A stretch of DNA of 34,356 nt from Oscillospiraceae bacterium (GTDB lineage Bacteria; Bacillota; Clostridia; Oscillospirales; Acutalibacteraceae): positions 1-34,356 of the forward strand of contig CACYHA010000025.1 in assembly GCA_902774035.1 (NCBI GenBank), in the 5' to 3' direction. The position numbers and the translations under genes were made by a program. The notes under the pieces were generated by a model. That model was not told the DNA's origin. It saw only the letters and a list, made by a program, of their open reading frames with translations, and ran no database searches. Below, one piece after another: positions 7,079-14,163 of the stretch; within the stretch, counting starts at the first letter, position 1, and every line of letters starts with the position of its first letter.

Positions 7079-7150
7079 TAAAAAGCATTGCCGAAGGGGC
7101 GCGTTCCGTAAGGATATGCCGCCCGTAAGGCGCTCCAAGCAGTGTTTTTG
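7079..7150. repeat. Miniature copy of the long inverted-repeat element found at 22.9-23.2 kb
   Basis: Its reverse complement reads through ACGGGCGGCATATCCTTACG and a following GCCCCTT, matching 23176-23206 with few changes, and its far end matches the ACTGCTTGG of 22921-22929. The two ends are themselves inverted (AAAAAGCATTGC... and ...AGTGTTTTT). It thus looks like an internally deleted derivative of the same element. The rest of the 6934-7233 gap shows no gene. Confidence 0.6.
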
Positions 7151-7233
7151 TCAAAGACCGCCCCAATCGTACCGATTTAAGAATCAAATGCAATTGTACC
7201 GGCTGTCTTCGCGTCTCACTCCCGCATCAATAA

Positions 7234-8133
7234 TCAGTACCCGATCGCAGTATTATGCCCGATCTCGTACGTTTCGGGCCCCTGCTGATATACCTTCACG
7301 TAATCGACCAGAAATTCCGCCTTGTAATCCTTCGGTTGATCCAATGTTCCGTATGACATCCCCAGCAGCAGCGTTTCCGGAACTTCGGAAACGCCGTTTT
7401 CAAAGGAGCTGCGCGCCGTTTCTTTGCCGTCGATATAAAAGATATATTCGCTTTGCGTCCATTTCAGGCCGAACGTATGATATTCGGTATACAGGTTATC
7501 AACGAAAAACCTGCCCACCTCCAGATGCTCGTAATCGTCCGGCCGGTCGTCCGCGCCGTTGCAGAAAATGTTGCATGTCACCGAGCCCCATTGCCCGCCT
7601 TCCCAGTGGTACGCCTCCATGATATCGATCTCCGCGCCGCCGATCCCGCCGTTTGAATCCTGAGCATTGGAATGAACACTTTGGAGCCAAAGACTGCTCC
7701 AAAAATCCTGATAAATATGCGAGTATTCATTGCACTTGCAGCGGATTTCAAAATACCCGCGAACGTATTCTTTGATCAGCCGCAGCCGCGCGGTGTACCA
7801 GCCCTCGCCGTATTCGCCGTTTGTAAGATGCTCGGATGTAAAGACCAGATTCCCGTCTTTTACGGAGATCTGACCCGGCGAAAGGAAACATGGTCCCCGC
7901 GGTCCGACGTTCACATCGCCCCACAGCTCGCGGTTCAGCGAATCGCCGTCAAATTCATCATAAACATACAACGTGTATCCCGTCAGATCCAGCGGCGCGG
8001 GTTCCACGATCGCCGGAGGCTGTGACGGTTCCGGCGTCGGCTCGGCGGGCTTTTTGTTCCAGCCGAACAGGCCGGTGAAAAACGCGCCGATCGCCATGAA
8101 AAAAGCGATGATTTTTTGAAAAAGGCCGTTCAT
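7234..8133 (-). CDS. GH16 family endo-beta-glucanase-like enzyme, membrane-anchored
   Basis: 299 aa. Residues 1-25 form an uncleaved-looking hydrophobic anchor, followed by a Pro/Glu-rich linker (27-50). The catalytic domain (about 51-290) has the GH16 signature EIDIME with nucleophile E168, D170 and acid/base E173, plus WSSLWLQ and the closing strand FLVDYVKVYQQ. GH16 enzymes cut beta-1,3/1,4-glucans or galactans such as laminarin, lichenan, agar or carrageenan; the substrate is not readable. The ATG at 8133 is preferred over an in-frame TTG at 8139, because GGAG is eight bases from the former and two from the latter. It follows the GDPD gene by 32 bases on the same strand and shares its N-terminus. 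Confidence 0.92.
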   Translation of the reverse strand: MNGLFQKIIAFFMAIGAFFTGLFGWNKKPAEPTPEPSQPPAIVEPAPLDLTGYTLYVYDEFDGDSLNRELWGDVNVGPRGPCFLSPGQISVKDGNLVFTSEHLTNGEYGEGWYTARLRLIKEYVRGYFEIRCKCNEYSHIYQDFWSSLWLQSVHSNAQDSNGGIGGAEIDIMEAYHWEGGQWGSVTCNIFCNGADDRPDDYEHLEVGRFFVDNLYTEYHTFGLKWTQSEYIFYIDGKETARSSFENGVSEVPETLLLGMSYGTLDQPKDYKAEFLVDYVKVYQQGPETYEIGHNTAIGY

Positions 8134-8165
8134 TTTCAATGCTCCTTTTTTACAAATATGCCGTC

Positions 8166-9101
8166 TTACGCAGTCGGCGCCGGCAGCAGGTCTCCGGGGG
8201 TTTCAATGATATCCGCTCCGTATTCGGCGGCAGTTTCGAGTTCCGCAGGGAGCGTCAGGATCCATAGCCCCAAACGGGCGTAATTTTTTACAAGCGCACA
8301 GCTTTCGGAGTCCGCCTTGGGCAGGGTGCTCCACGCTGTGCCAGGCGTATCCAACGGCAACCACACCGTAAGGCGTTCCTTCGGGCAGATTCCGGCAAGC
8401 TCCGTAAGGATCTGCGCAGTTACCGGACCGTCGTAGTGCAAAGAAGAAGCCGGAAACTGTTCCAGCACCGCACGGGCGTAGGTGAGCGTTTTGGCGGTGA
8501 ACTCCGCAGTATCTTCAAAGCCGGTCACGGCGGCGAATACGCTCTCCCGTTCGGCAGCGGAAAAGTTCTCCACTTTGTTGTCGATCTTCACTTTCATTCC
8601 ATAGTCCCGGGCAAGCGAGAGCGCCTCGATGAGCAGAGGGATCTTTTCACCGCGGAAGGCTTCGCCTTTAAATATGCCGGCGTCCAGCAAACGCAGCTCC
8701 TCATACGTCATATCTGAAACTGCTGAAGCTGCGGCCGGCGATGTCCCATCGGGATTGCGGCAGGTACGGTTTACTGTGCGGTCGTGTATCACGATGACCT
8801 GTCCGTCTTTCGTCACGGCGGGATCAACCTCGATGCAGCCGAAGCCGTTTTCGCCCGCTGCGCGGAACGCCGCGAGCGTATTTTCCGGGTAGGAGGAAGA
8901 TAAGCCCCGGTGCGCCTGATAAACGATATTGGAAGCGGGTACATCCGGCTGTGTCTGGGTTTCGAGCTCCGTCGTCTGTTCAATCACCGTCGTCGGTTCC
9001 GTTGCCGGGTCGGCAGGTTTTTTGTTCCAGCCGAACAGGCCGGTGAAAAACACGCCGATCGCCATGAAAAAAGCAATGATTTTCTGAAAAAAGCCTTGCA
9101 T
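8166..9101 (-). CDS. Glycerophosphodiester phosphodiesterase (GDPD family), membrane-anchored
   Basis: 311 aa. Residues 4-30 are the hydrophobic anchor shared with the GH16 protein, followed by a Thr/Glu-rich linker to about 55. The GDPD barrel then begins: AHRG (H64, R65), PENTLAAF (E73), IEVDPAVTKDG (E91, D93) and VIHDRTVNRT (H106), which are the metal and catalytic residues of the family. These enzymes release glycerol-3-phosphate from deacylated phospholipids or teichoic-acid-like polymers; an outward-facing site is inferred from the anchor. AAAGGGG precedes the ATG at 9101, so an upstream in-frame ATG at 9119 is rejected. It is the first gene of a two-gene operon. Confidence 0.92.
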   Translation of the reverse strand: MQGFFQKIIAFFMAIGVFFTGLFGWNKKPADPATEPTTVIEQTTELETQTQPDVPASNIVYQAHRGLSSSYPENTLAAFRAAGENGFGCIEVDPAVTKDGQVIVIHDRTVNRTCRNPDGTSPAAASAVSDMTYEELRLLDAGIFKGEAFRGEKIPLLIEALSLARDYGMKVKIDNKVENFSAAERESVFAAVTGFEDTAEFTAKTLTYARAVLEQFPASSLHYDGPVTAQILTELAGICPKERLTVWLPLDTPGTAWSTLPKADSESCALVKNYARLGLWILTLPAELETAAEYGADIIETPGDLLPAPTA

Positions 9102-9146
9102 GGTTGAACCCCTTTCCATTTATACGAAACAGATACATATACATAT

Positions 9147-9175
9147 ATTATAGCATTTGGCTGAATGCTTTGCAA
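9147..9175 (-). promoter_or_regulatory. SigA-type promoter for the GDPD-GH16 operon
   Basis: On the minus strand TTGCAA (9175-9170) and a consensus TATAAT (9152-9147) are 17 bases apart, 46 bases before the GDPD start codon. Confidence 0.85.
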
Positions 9176-9240
9176 GATAAAAGATCGAACCGACTGCGAC
9201 TCACCACGTTTTTGTCCATTATTCCGCGCCATGACGCACG

Positions 9241-9281
9241 AAAAAACGCCTTTTGCCGTAGCAGACAAAAGGCGTTTTTTA
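9241..9281. terminator. Intrinsic terminator hairpin
   Basis: AAAAAACGCCTTTT (9241-9254) pairs with AAAAGGCGTTTTTT (9267-9280) around a 12-base loop. Stem base and loop (TTTTGCC..AGACAAAA) closely resemble the terminator at 16136-16173, so these may be copies of one terminator-like repeat. Confidence 0.8.
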
Positions 9282-9381
9282 TATGTGCTAATTAGGCCAT
9301 TCTTAAAAGGGAAAATGATACCATAATAATCAGTCTAAAGCAAGAGATATTTCCTGATATTAAGCGGGTTTTACTACTTTT

Positions 9382-9396
9382 TGATAATCATTATCA
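9382..9396. promoter_or_regulatory. Fur-box-like perfect palindrome
   Basis: TGATAATCATTATCA is an exact 7-1-7 inverted repeat and matches the classic Fur consensus TGATAATnATTATCA. It lies in the AT-rich stretch before the serine recombinase, 109 bases from its start. A TTGACA occurs later in the same gap but has no clean -10 partner. The rest of 9282-9504 shows no gene. Confidence 0.5.
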
Positions 9397-9504
9397 TGTG
9401 TGATCTAAACTCGTTTGATTATGGATCTGTTAATTTTTCAATAAGGCTATTTCATTTTTTGACAATGCGTGGTATTTTATTTTTGATATTGTGAGGTGAT
9501 GTAA

Positions 9505-10476
9505 GTGGCTGATCGACAAGTAACAATTCTACAGAGAATCGATCCACAGAAGCGGGTCGCGATATACTGTCGCGTTAGTTCTACCAGCCGTGATCAGATC
9601 CATAGCCTGATTAATCAGATTTCATTTCTTACGATGGAGGTCGGCTCCAATCCTGACTACCGCATTGTTGGTATCTATATTGATGTCCATTCTGGTTCCT
9701 CTGTCTCTGGTCGTCCAGAATACAGGCGTCTGTTGAAAGACTGCCATTGCGGTGAAATCGACGTCGTATATGCAAAGAGCGTCAGTCGTTTCGGGCGTGA
9801 TAGTCTTGAGGCCATAAGGGCGATACAGGATCTCATCTTGGAGGGAGTGCTGGTGCATTTCTCCGATTACGATATCAGTACGGATGATGCAGGCGGCATA
9901 CTACAGATTCAAATTGCGGCTGCGATCGCCGAGGATGAAAATCGAACCCGAAGCAAAAACATCATGTGGGGGATAAAACATCAGGCTCAGGAAGGCAAAT
10001 CATCCCTATATCGCAGAAAGTGTTATGGATATCGCACCGAGGACGGCGGACTAGTAATCGTTCCCGAAGAAGCAGAAAATGTTCGTCTGATTTTCGATCT
10101 ATACTTGAAGGGGTATAGCGTTGTCAAAATCCTGAACGAACTTGAAGCCCGTGGCATCAAATCACCGACTGGGAAAGATCGCTGGTGCAAACGCAGTATT
10201 GACACCATGCTCAGCAATGAAAAATATATAGGTGACGTTATGGTGCTCAAATCGTATTCTTCTGGCTTTCCAGATAATAAGCGTATGAAGAATCTGAACG
10301 TGGATCCTATGCATCCAATGTTTATGGTGAAGCAGTCACATGATGCGATTATCAAACGCGAGGTTTTTGATGCTGTGCAGGCGGAGAAACTTCGGCGCAG
10401 CAACATTGTAAAGGATGCAACTGGTACCCATCGTAGCAGCAAGAAGTATTCGGCGAAAAAGACGAAGTGTTTTTGA
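9505..10476 (+). CDS. Serine recombinase (resolvase/invertase catalytic plus Recombinase domain)
   Basis: 323 aa with a GTG start backed by GAGGTGAT. The catalytic domain has VAIYCRVSS with nucleophile S25 and R23, then YAKSVSRFGRDSLEA, a conserved arginine segment, and EDENRTRSKNIMWGI at the start of the E helix. The DNA-binding Recombinase domain follows (YGYRTEDGGLVIVPEEAENVRLIFDLYLKGYSVVKILNEL). The usual zinc-ribbon and coiled-coil C-terminal region of 450-550 aa large serine recombinases is absent; the protein ends in a basic SSKKYSAKKTKC tail. It may be truncated or belong to a short class. It is less GC-rich than its neighbours, and no element ends could be defined. Confidence 0.9.
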   Translation: MADRQVTILQRIDPQKRVAIYCRVSSTSRDQIHSLINQISFLTMEVGSNPDYRIVGIYIDVHSGSSVSGRPEYRRLLKDCHCGEIDVVYAKSVSRFGRDSLEAIRAIQDLILEGVLVHFSDYDISTDDAGGILQIQIAAAIAEDENRTRSKNIMWGIKHQAQEGKSSLYRRKCYGYRTEDGGLVIVPEEAENVRLIFDLYLKGYSVVKILNELEARGIKSPTGKDRWCKRSIDTMLSNEKYIGDVMVLKSYSSGFPDNKRMKNLNVDPMHPMFMVKQSHDAIIKREVFDAVQAEKLRRSNIVKDATGTHRSSKKYSAKKTKCF

Positions 10477-10510
10477 GGTTCCCAATTGCGAATTGCACAT
10501 GATATCAGCC

Positions 10511-10539
10511 TTGACAATGCCCCCATAAATTGATATAAT
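10511..10539 (+). promoter_or_regulatory. Consensus SigA promoter of an orphan transcription unit
   Basis: TTGACA (10511-10516) and TATAAT (10534-10539) are both perfect and 17 bases apart. The expected start is near 10546, with no annotated gene before the terminator at 10655-10696. Confidence 0.88.
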
Positions 10540-10545
10540 ATTTCT

Positions 10546-10696
10546 ACAAAGAACTTTTGCGAAAAGGGTTGACAGGCATGGCGATGCGTGCGACAATTTT
10601 CTACAGACAGAAAGACAGGATCACTTTGTCCTTTTTCAAAGCTGAATAAAACACAAGCGCAGTGCGCCCGCTGGGGGTGTGCCGCGCTTTTTTAAT
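10546..10696 (+). ncRNA. Candidate small RNA or small-protein transcript (about 150 nt)
   Basis: The stretch runs from a perfect promoter to a GC-rich intrinsic terminator and contains no recognised gene. It does hold a 23-codon frame at 10579-10650 (MAMRATIFYRQKDRITLSFF and three more residues) with only a weak GGG upstream. It could be a regulatory RNA, a leader or an mRNA for a very small protein. I recognise no Rfam-type motif. The boundaries are estimates from the promoter and terminator. Confidence 0.45.
10655..10696 (+). terminator. Intrinsic terminator of the orphan unit
   Basis: AAGCGC (10655-10660) pairs with GCGCTT (10684-10689), with an additional GC-rich inner stem, followed by a run of six T residues. 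Confidence 0.8.
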
Positions 10697-10865
10697 TTAA
10701 GGCAACACCGCACAAATGCGGCCGCACGCCTTGCTTGATCTTTGTTCCGTCATATTGCACAGCTTTTCCTTGCCAACCGACAGGTTGCCCACGTCAAATC
10801 TATGCAATCTGACGAAAAAATCTGCTGCGCAATCCGCACACCCGAATTGTGTGGTGTCGCCTTAA
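10697..10865. repeat. TTAA-ended inverted-repeat element, copy A (MITE-like)
   Basis: The left end TTAAGGCAACACCGCACAA (from 10697) and the right end, whose reverse complement reads TTAAGGCGACACCACACAA (to 10865), are imperfect terminal inverted repeats starting in TTAA. The last 62 bases (10804-10865) match copy B (15797-15858) except for one base. An internal segment GCACAGCTTTTCCTTGCC is inverted relative to copy B. No coding capacity is seen. It lies between the orphan unit's terminator and the first gene of the hydrolase cassette. Confidence 0.7.
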
Positions 10866-10926
10866 AAAACTATAGTCTTCTTCGCCCAAAAAACCGTTTC
10901 ACAACCGTTCATGTCCGGAGGATCCT

Positions 10927-11883
10927 ATGCAAACGCTGTCGCTTTCACAACTCAAAAGCATGTCTTTCGATCTTCGCCCCGAACCCGTGCTCCGGCCCTT
11001 CGGCGGCTCGTTCGTTGTTGCCGACCCGTCGCTGCTTCTCCCCGAAGAAAGCCCCGACGGAAAGTGGCATCTCTTTTTTCACACGACCTTCGGCGTCCAT
11101 GCGGCCGTTTCCGATGACGGCGTGACCTTCACGAAGGGGGAAAAGCTCCTTTCACGCGCGATGCGCCCGAACATCAACCGCATCGACGGCCGCTATGTGC
11201 TGTTCTTCGAACGGACGCGGCCGCTTGTGTTTAACGCGCTGAACCTCGTCGGCGCGGCAAAATGGAACAGCGAGATTTTTGCGATCGAAAGCCGCGACCT
11301 CAAAACCTGGTCGGTGCCGAAGCCCGTGCTCCGTCACACAAGAAGCTTTGAAGAAAGCGTGCGCGGCGTTTCACTTTCCAACCCCTATCTGCTGCGGGTC
11401 GGACCGGTCAACCGTCTTTATTACTCCTGCGGTCTGACGTTCATCCGAGACTGCGGCTTCTGTGAGCCGACTTACGTGAACTACGCCGAAAGCGAAGCGC
11501 TGCTTTCGGGCTATCGCGCCGCATCCGCCCCGATCCTCGCGCCCGACCGGGACGATCCCTTCCTCAACCTTTGCGCCGGCTGTCTGAAGGTCTACCGGCT
11601 CAGCGACTGCTTCATCGGGGTCCAGAACGGAATCTTTGAAAAGGACGGAAAAAGCGCGTCCGCGATCCTGCTGCTTTCGTCAGGCGACGGGCTGCGCTTC
11701 CGGTATGAAAAAACGCTCGTTGCGCCGCGCTTCGACGGGAGCTGGATGGGGCAGTTCGTCTATGCAAGCCATCTTGTCCGCTGCGGCGACGTTCTGCGAT
11801 TGTACTTCAACGCGCGCAACACCGCCAATCCGCTTTTCGGAAGGGAATGCATCGGCTTCGCGGAAGCAAAGATCGAGTCCTGA
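10927..11883 (+). CDS. Beta-propeller glycoside hydrolase-like protein (GH43/GH32/GH130-type fold)
   Basis: 318 aa, no signal peptide. Five-bladed propeller features are visible: GGSFVVADPSLLLPEESPDG with an early aspartate, KWHLFFHTTFGVHAAVSDDG, GRYVLFFER, SRDLKTWSVPKPVL, LSNPYLLRVGPVNRLYYSCG and GSWMGQFVYASHLVRCGDVL. Enzymes of this fold release terminal furanosides or act on mannosides or galactosides; the family within the fold is uncertain. The start is fixed by CCGGAGGATCCT. It heads a three-gene glycosidase cassette, separated from the GH36 gene by repeat copy C and a promoter. Confidence 0.75.
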   Translation: MQTLSLSQLKSMSFDLRPEPVLRPFGGSFVVADPSLLLPEESPDGKWHLFFHTTFGVHAAVSDDGVTFTKGEKLLSRAMRPNINRIDGRYVLFFERTRPLVFNALNLVGAAKWNSEIFAIESRDLKTWSVPKPVLRHTRSFEESVRGVSLSNPYLLRVGPVNRLYYSCGLTFIRDCGFCEPTYVNYAESEALLSGYRAASAPILAPDRDDPFLNLCAGCLKVYRLSDCFIGVQNGIFEKDGKSASAILLLSSGDGLRFRYEKTLVAPRFDGSWMGQFVYASHLVRCGDVLRLYFNARNTANPLFGRECIGFAEAKIES

Positions 11884-11971
11884 CCGAGAAGACAGCCGCG
11901 TTTCGAAGTTGCCGACCGACCGATTCAAGATACACGAGAAAAACCTCTTTTTCCGTTGCAGACAAATAATA

Positions 11972-12008
11972 CAACACCGCACGCCCGAATTGTGCGGTGT
12001 GACCTTAA
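11972..12008. repeat. Minimal copy C of the TTAA-ended repeat
   Basis: ACACCGCAC and GTGCGGTGT (within 11974-12000) form a perfect nine-base stem, followed by GACCTTAA. It combines the left tip (CAACACCGCAC) and right tip (CCCGAATTGTGCGGTGT..CCTTAA) of copies A and B with nothing between, so it looks like a fully collapsed copy. Confidence 0.6.
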
Positions 12009-12016
12009 AAACTGTA

Positions 12017-12045
12017 TTGAAAACCGCTTTCGTTTGTGTTAAAAT
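12017..12045 (+). promoter_or_regulatory. SigA-type promoter for the GH36-GH127 pair
   Basis: TTGAAA (12017-12022) and TAAAAT (12040-12045) are 17 bases apart, 28 bases before the GH36 start codon and directly downstream of repeat copy C. Confidence 0.7.
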
Positions 12046-12073
12046 TTCCTTGGATCGCAGAGAGGGGTGCATC

Positions 12074-14155
12074 ATGCTGAAATGGAAATCTCTGCTGTGC
12101 GGCCTGCAGGCGCTGTTACTGTTGGTCTCACAGCTTTCGGTCTACAACTACGGCCTGAAGCGGAAGGCGGACCGTGCGGCGCTGGCATTGACAAGCGTCA
12201 GTGATTGTTCCTTCGCGCCGATCGACGCCGAAGCGCTGCGGGTGACCGCGGCGGAACGGGAGCGCTGCCGTGCGTGGTACGACGCGCATCTTCGAACGAA
12301 AGACAGCCCGGCCTATGACCTGACCGTCGGGGCCAGGTCCCTGCAGCGTCATCCGGAGGATTGGGAGATCGAGATCGGCGCCCAAAGCACGTCCGACACT
12401 GCCCGCGGCGGGGAAACAACGGTCATCACTCTGCGCCACAAAAGGAGCGGCCTGCACGCCTGGGTGGAGGCGACGATCTATGAGGCCTTTGCCGCCTGCG
12501 AATGGACGGTACACCTTCAGAACGCGGGCGAAACGCGCTCGCCGACGGTGCGAAACTTTTTTGCTGCGGACTGTACCCTCGAGACCGGGCAGACGGAGGT
12601 TTATTACAGCAAGGGCAGCACGCCCGCTGCGGACGATTATGCGCTGCAGCGCTCTGCCGTGTGTCCGACAACGATGATCTTCAACGCCACCTGCGGGCGG
12701 ACCGAATCATTTTTGCCGTTCTTCAACCTCTGCGGAAAGAACGCGGGCGCCATCGTCGCGGTCGGATGGACGGGGCAATGGTACACTTCCCTGCGTCAGA
12801 CGCTGCGCGGGGTGGCCCTGCGCGTCAAGCAGGAACAGTTCTGCGCCGCGCTGGAGCCGGGCGAAACGGTGCGCACACCGTCGGTCTCGCTGACGTTTTA
12901 CAACGGTTCAAATGCGCTCAAGGGCTTTGAGACGTTCCGTCAGATGCTGCTGCACTGTGTGTACCCCGCGTCCGTACAGCCCATGCGCAGCTTGGTGTTC
13001 GCCAACGAATTCTGTACGCTGACCTGCGATGAGCTGGTCGAACAGGTGAACGCGACGCCTGCGGAGATTCTTGACGCAACGGACGTCTTTTGGATGGACG
13101 CCGGCTGGTACACGTATCAGACCGACTGGTATGACGGCGTCGGGAACTGGACGGCGGACGAAGCGCGCTTTCCGGGCGGACTGTCCCCGCTTGCCGACGC
13201 GATCGAACAAAAAGGGAAGCGCTTTCTGCTTTGGTACGAGCCGGAACGGGTCCGCGAAGGAACGCGCCTGTATGAAGAAGGAAAGCGGCACGACGGCTGG
13301 ATCGTAACGCAGGACGACAACCTGCTTTGGAATCTTGCGAACGACGACGCGTGCGATTATTTGATCGCGTATATTTCAGCGTCTCTGCTTCAGAATCACG
13401 TCAGTGTCTATCGGCAGGATTTCAACTTCTATCCCTTGCGCTACTGGCATCAGGCGGACCGCGCGCAGGGGCTTTCCATCGGGATCACCGAAAACCGTTA
13501 TGTGACCAATCTGTACCGGTATCTGGACGCGCTGGTATCCCTTGTGCCGGGGCTGACCATCGACAACTGCGCCAGCGGCGGAAAACGGCTGGATCTTGAG
13601 ATGTGCCGCCGCAGCGTTCCGCTTTGGCGCAGCGACTATAACTGTGTGGACGCTGCGGGTACGACAACACCGGACGTTCTTGAAGCGACGCAGGCGATGA
13701 CCCACGGGCTGTCGTTCTGGCTGCCGTACAGCGGAACCGTGCAGCACGTTGAATCGCTGTACGCCATGCGCAGCAGTCTGCTTACGCACCCGATGCGTAT
13801 GTCGCCCGATGCGGTACGGGACCCAGCCGAGGACGCTGTGCGCGCCTTTTTGTGCGACAACTATTTTCCGCTGACCGACGGCGGGACTGACAGCGACCGA
13901 ACGCTTGCAATGCAGTTCGGGACCGAACGCGCGGGCACGGCGGTGATCTATGTGCGAACGGACGCCCCTGGGACCTTCCTGCTGCGGCTGAACGGTCTTT
14001 CAAAAGACGGCGTCTACACGCTCGCCGACGCGGACGACCCGACGTTCACTGTGCGTGAGAGCGGCGCAGTCCTGATGGAGACGGGTGTGACTGTGACTGC
14101 GAAGGAACAGCCGGCCGCCATGATCGCGACATACAGCATCGACGAATTCCTGTGA
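12074..14155 (+). CDS. GH36-family alpha-galactosidase, exported or anchored
   Basis: 693 aa. I start at the ATG at 12074 (AGAGGGGTGCATC upstream); the frame stays open to 11636 but that part overlaps the previous gene. Residues 1-30 are a hydrophobic signal or anchor. An N-terminal beta-sandwich is followed by a TIM barrel from about residue 310 (VFWMDAGWYTYQTDWYDGVG, then LLWYEPERVREG). The nucleophile is D449 in YRQDFN; the acid/base is D521 in LWRSDYN, after the hallmark DNCASGGKRLDLEM. GH36 enzymes remove terminal alpha-galactose, as from raffinose sugars or galactomannan. The next gene starts eight bases after the stop. Confidence 0.92.
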   Translation: MLKWKSLLCGLQALLLLVSQLSVYNYGLKRKADRAALALTSVSDCSFAPIDAEALRVTAAERERCRAWYDAHLRTKDSPAYDLTVGARSLQRHPEDWEIEIGAQSTSDTARGGETTVITLRHKRSGLHAWVEATIYEAFAACEWTVHLQNAGETRSPTVRNFFAADCTLETGQTEVYYSKGSTPAADDYALQRSAVCPTTMIFNATCGRTESFLPFFNLCGKNAGAIVAVGWTGQWYTSLRQTLRGVALRVKQEQFCAALEPGETVRTPSVSLTFYNGSNALKGFETFRQMLLHCVYPASVQPMRSLVFANEFCTLTCDELVEQVNATPAEILDATDVFWMDAGWYTYQTDWYDGVGNWTADEARFPGGLSPLADAIEQKGKRFLLWYEPERVREGTRLYEEGKRHDGWIVTQDDNLLWNLANDDACDYLIAYISASLLQNHVSVYRQDFNFYPLRYWHQADRAQGLSIGITENRYVTNLYRYLDALVSLVPGLTIDNCASGGKRLDLEMCRRSVPLWRSDYNCVDAAGTTTPDVLEATQAMTHGLSFWLPYSGTVQHVESLYAMRSSLLTHPMRMSPDAVRDPAEDAVRAFLCDNYFPLTDGGTDSDRTLAMQFGTERAGTAVIYVRTDAPGTFLLRLNGLSKDGVYTLADADDPTFTVRESGAVLMETGVTVTAKEQPAAMIATYSIDEFL

Positions 14156-14163
14156 GGTGGCGT

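Noticed and set aside
6966-7622. 218-codon plus-strand frame across the GH16 gene end
   Set aside because: It is antisense to GH16; its only interest is that it revealed the repeat shared with 22.9-23.2 kb.
11636-12073. Upstream extension of the GH36 frame to 11636
   Set aside because: It overlaps the preceding propeller gene in another frame, while 12074 has an RBS, a promoter and a signal peptide.
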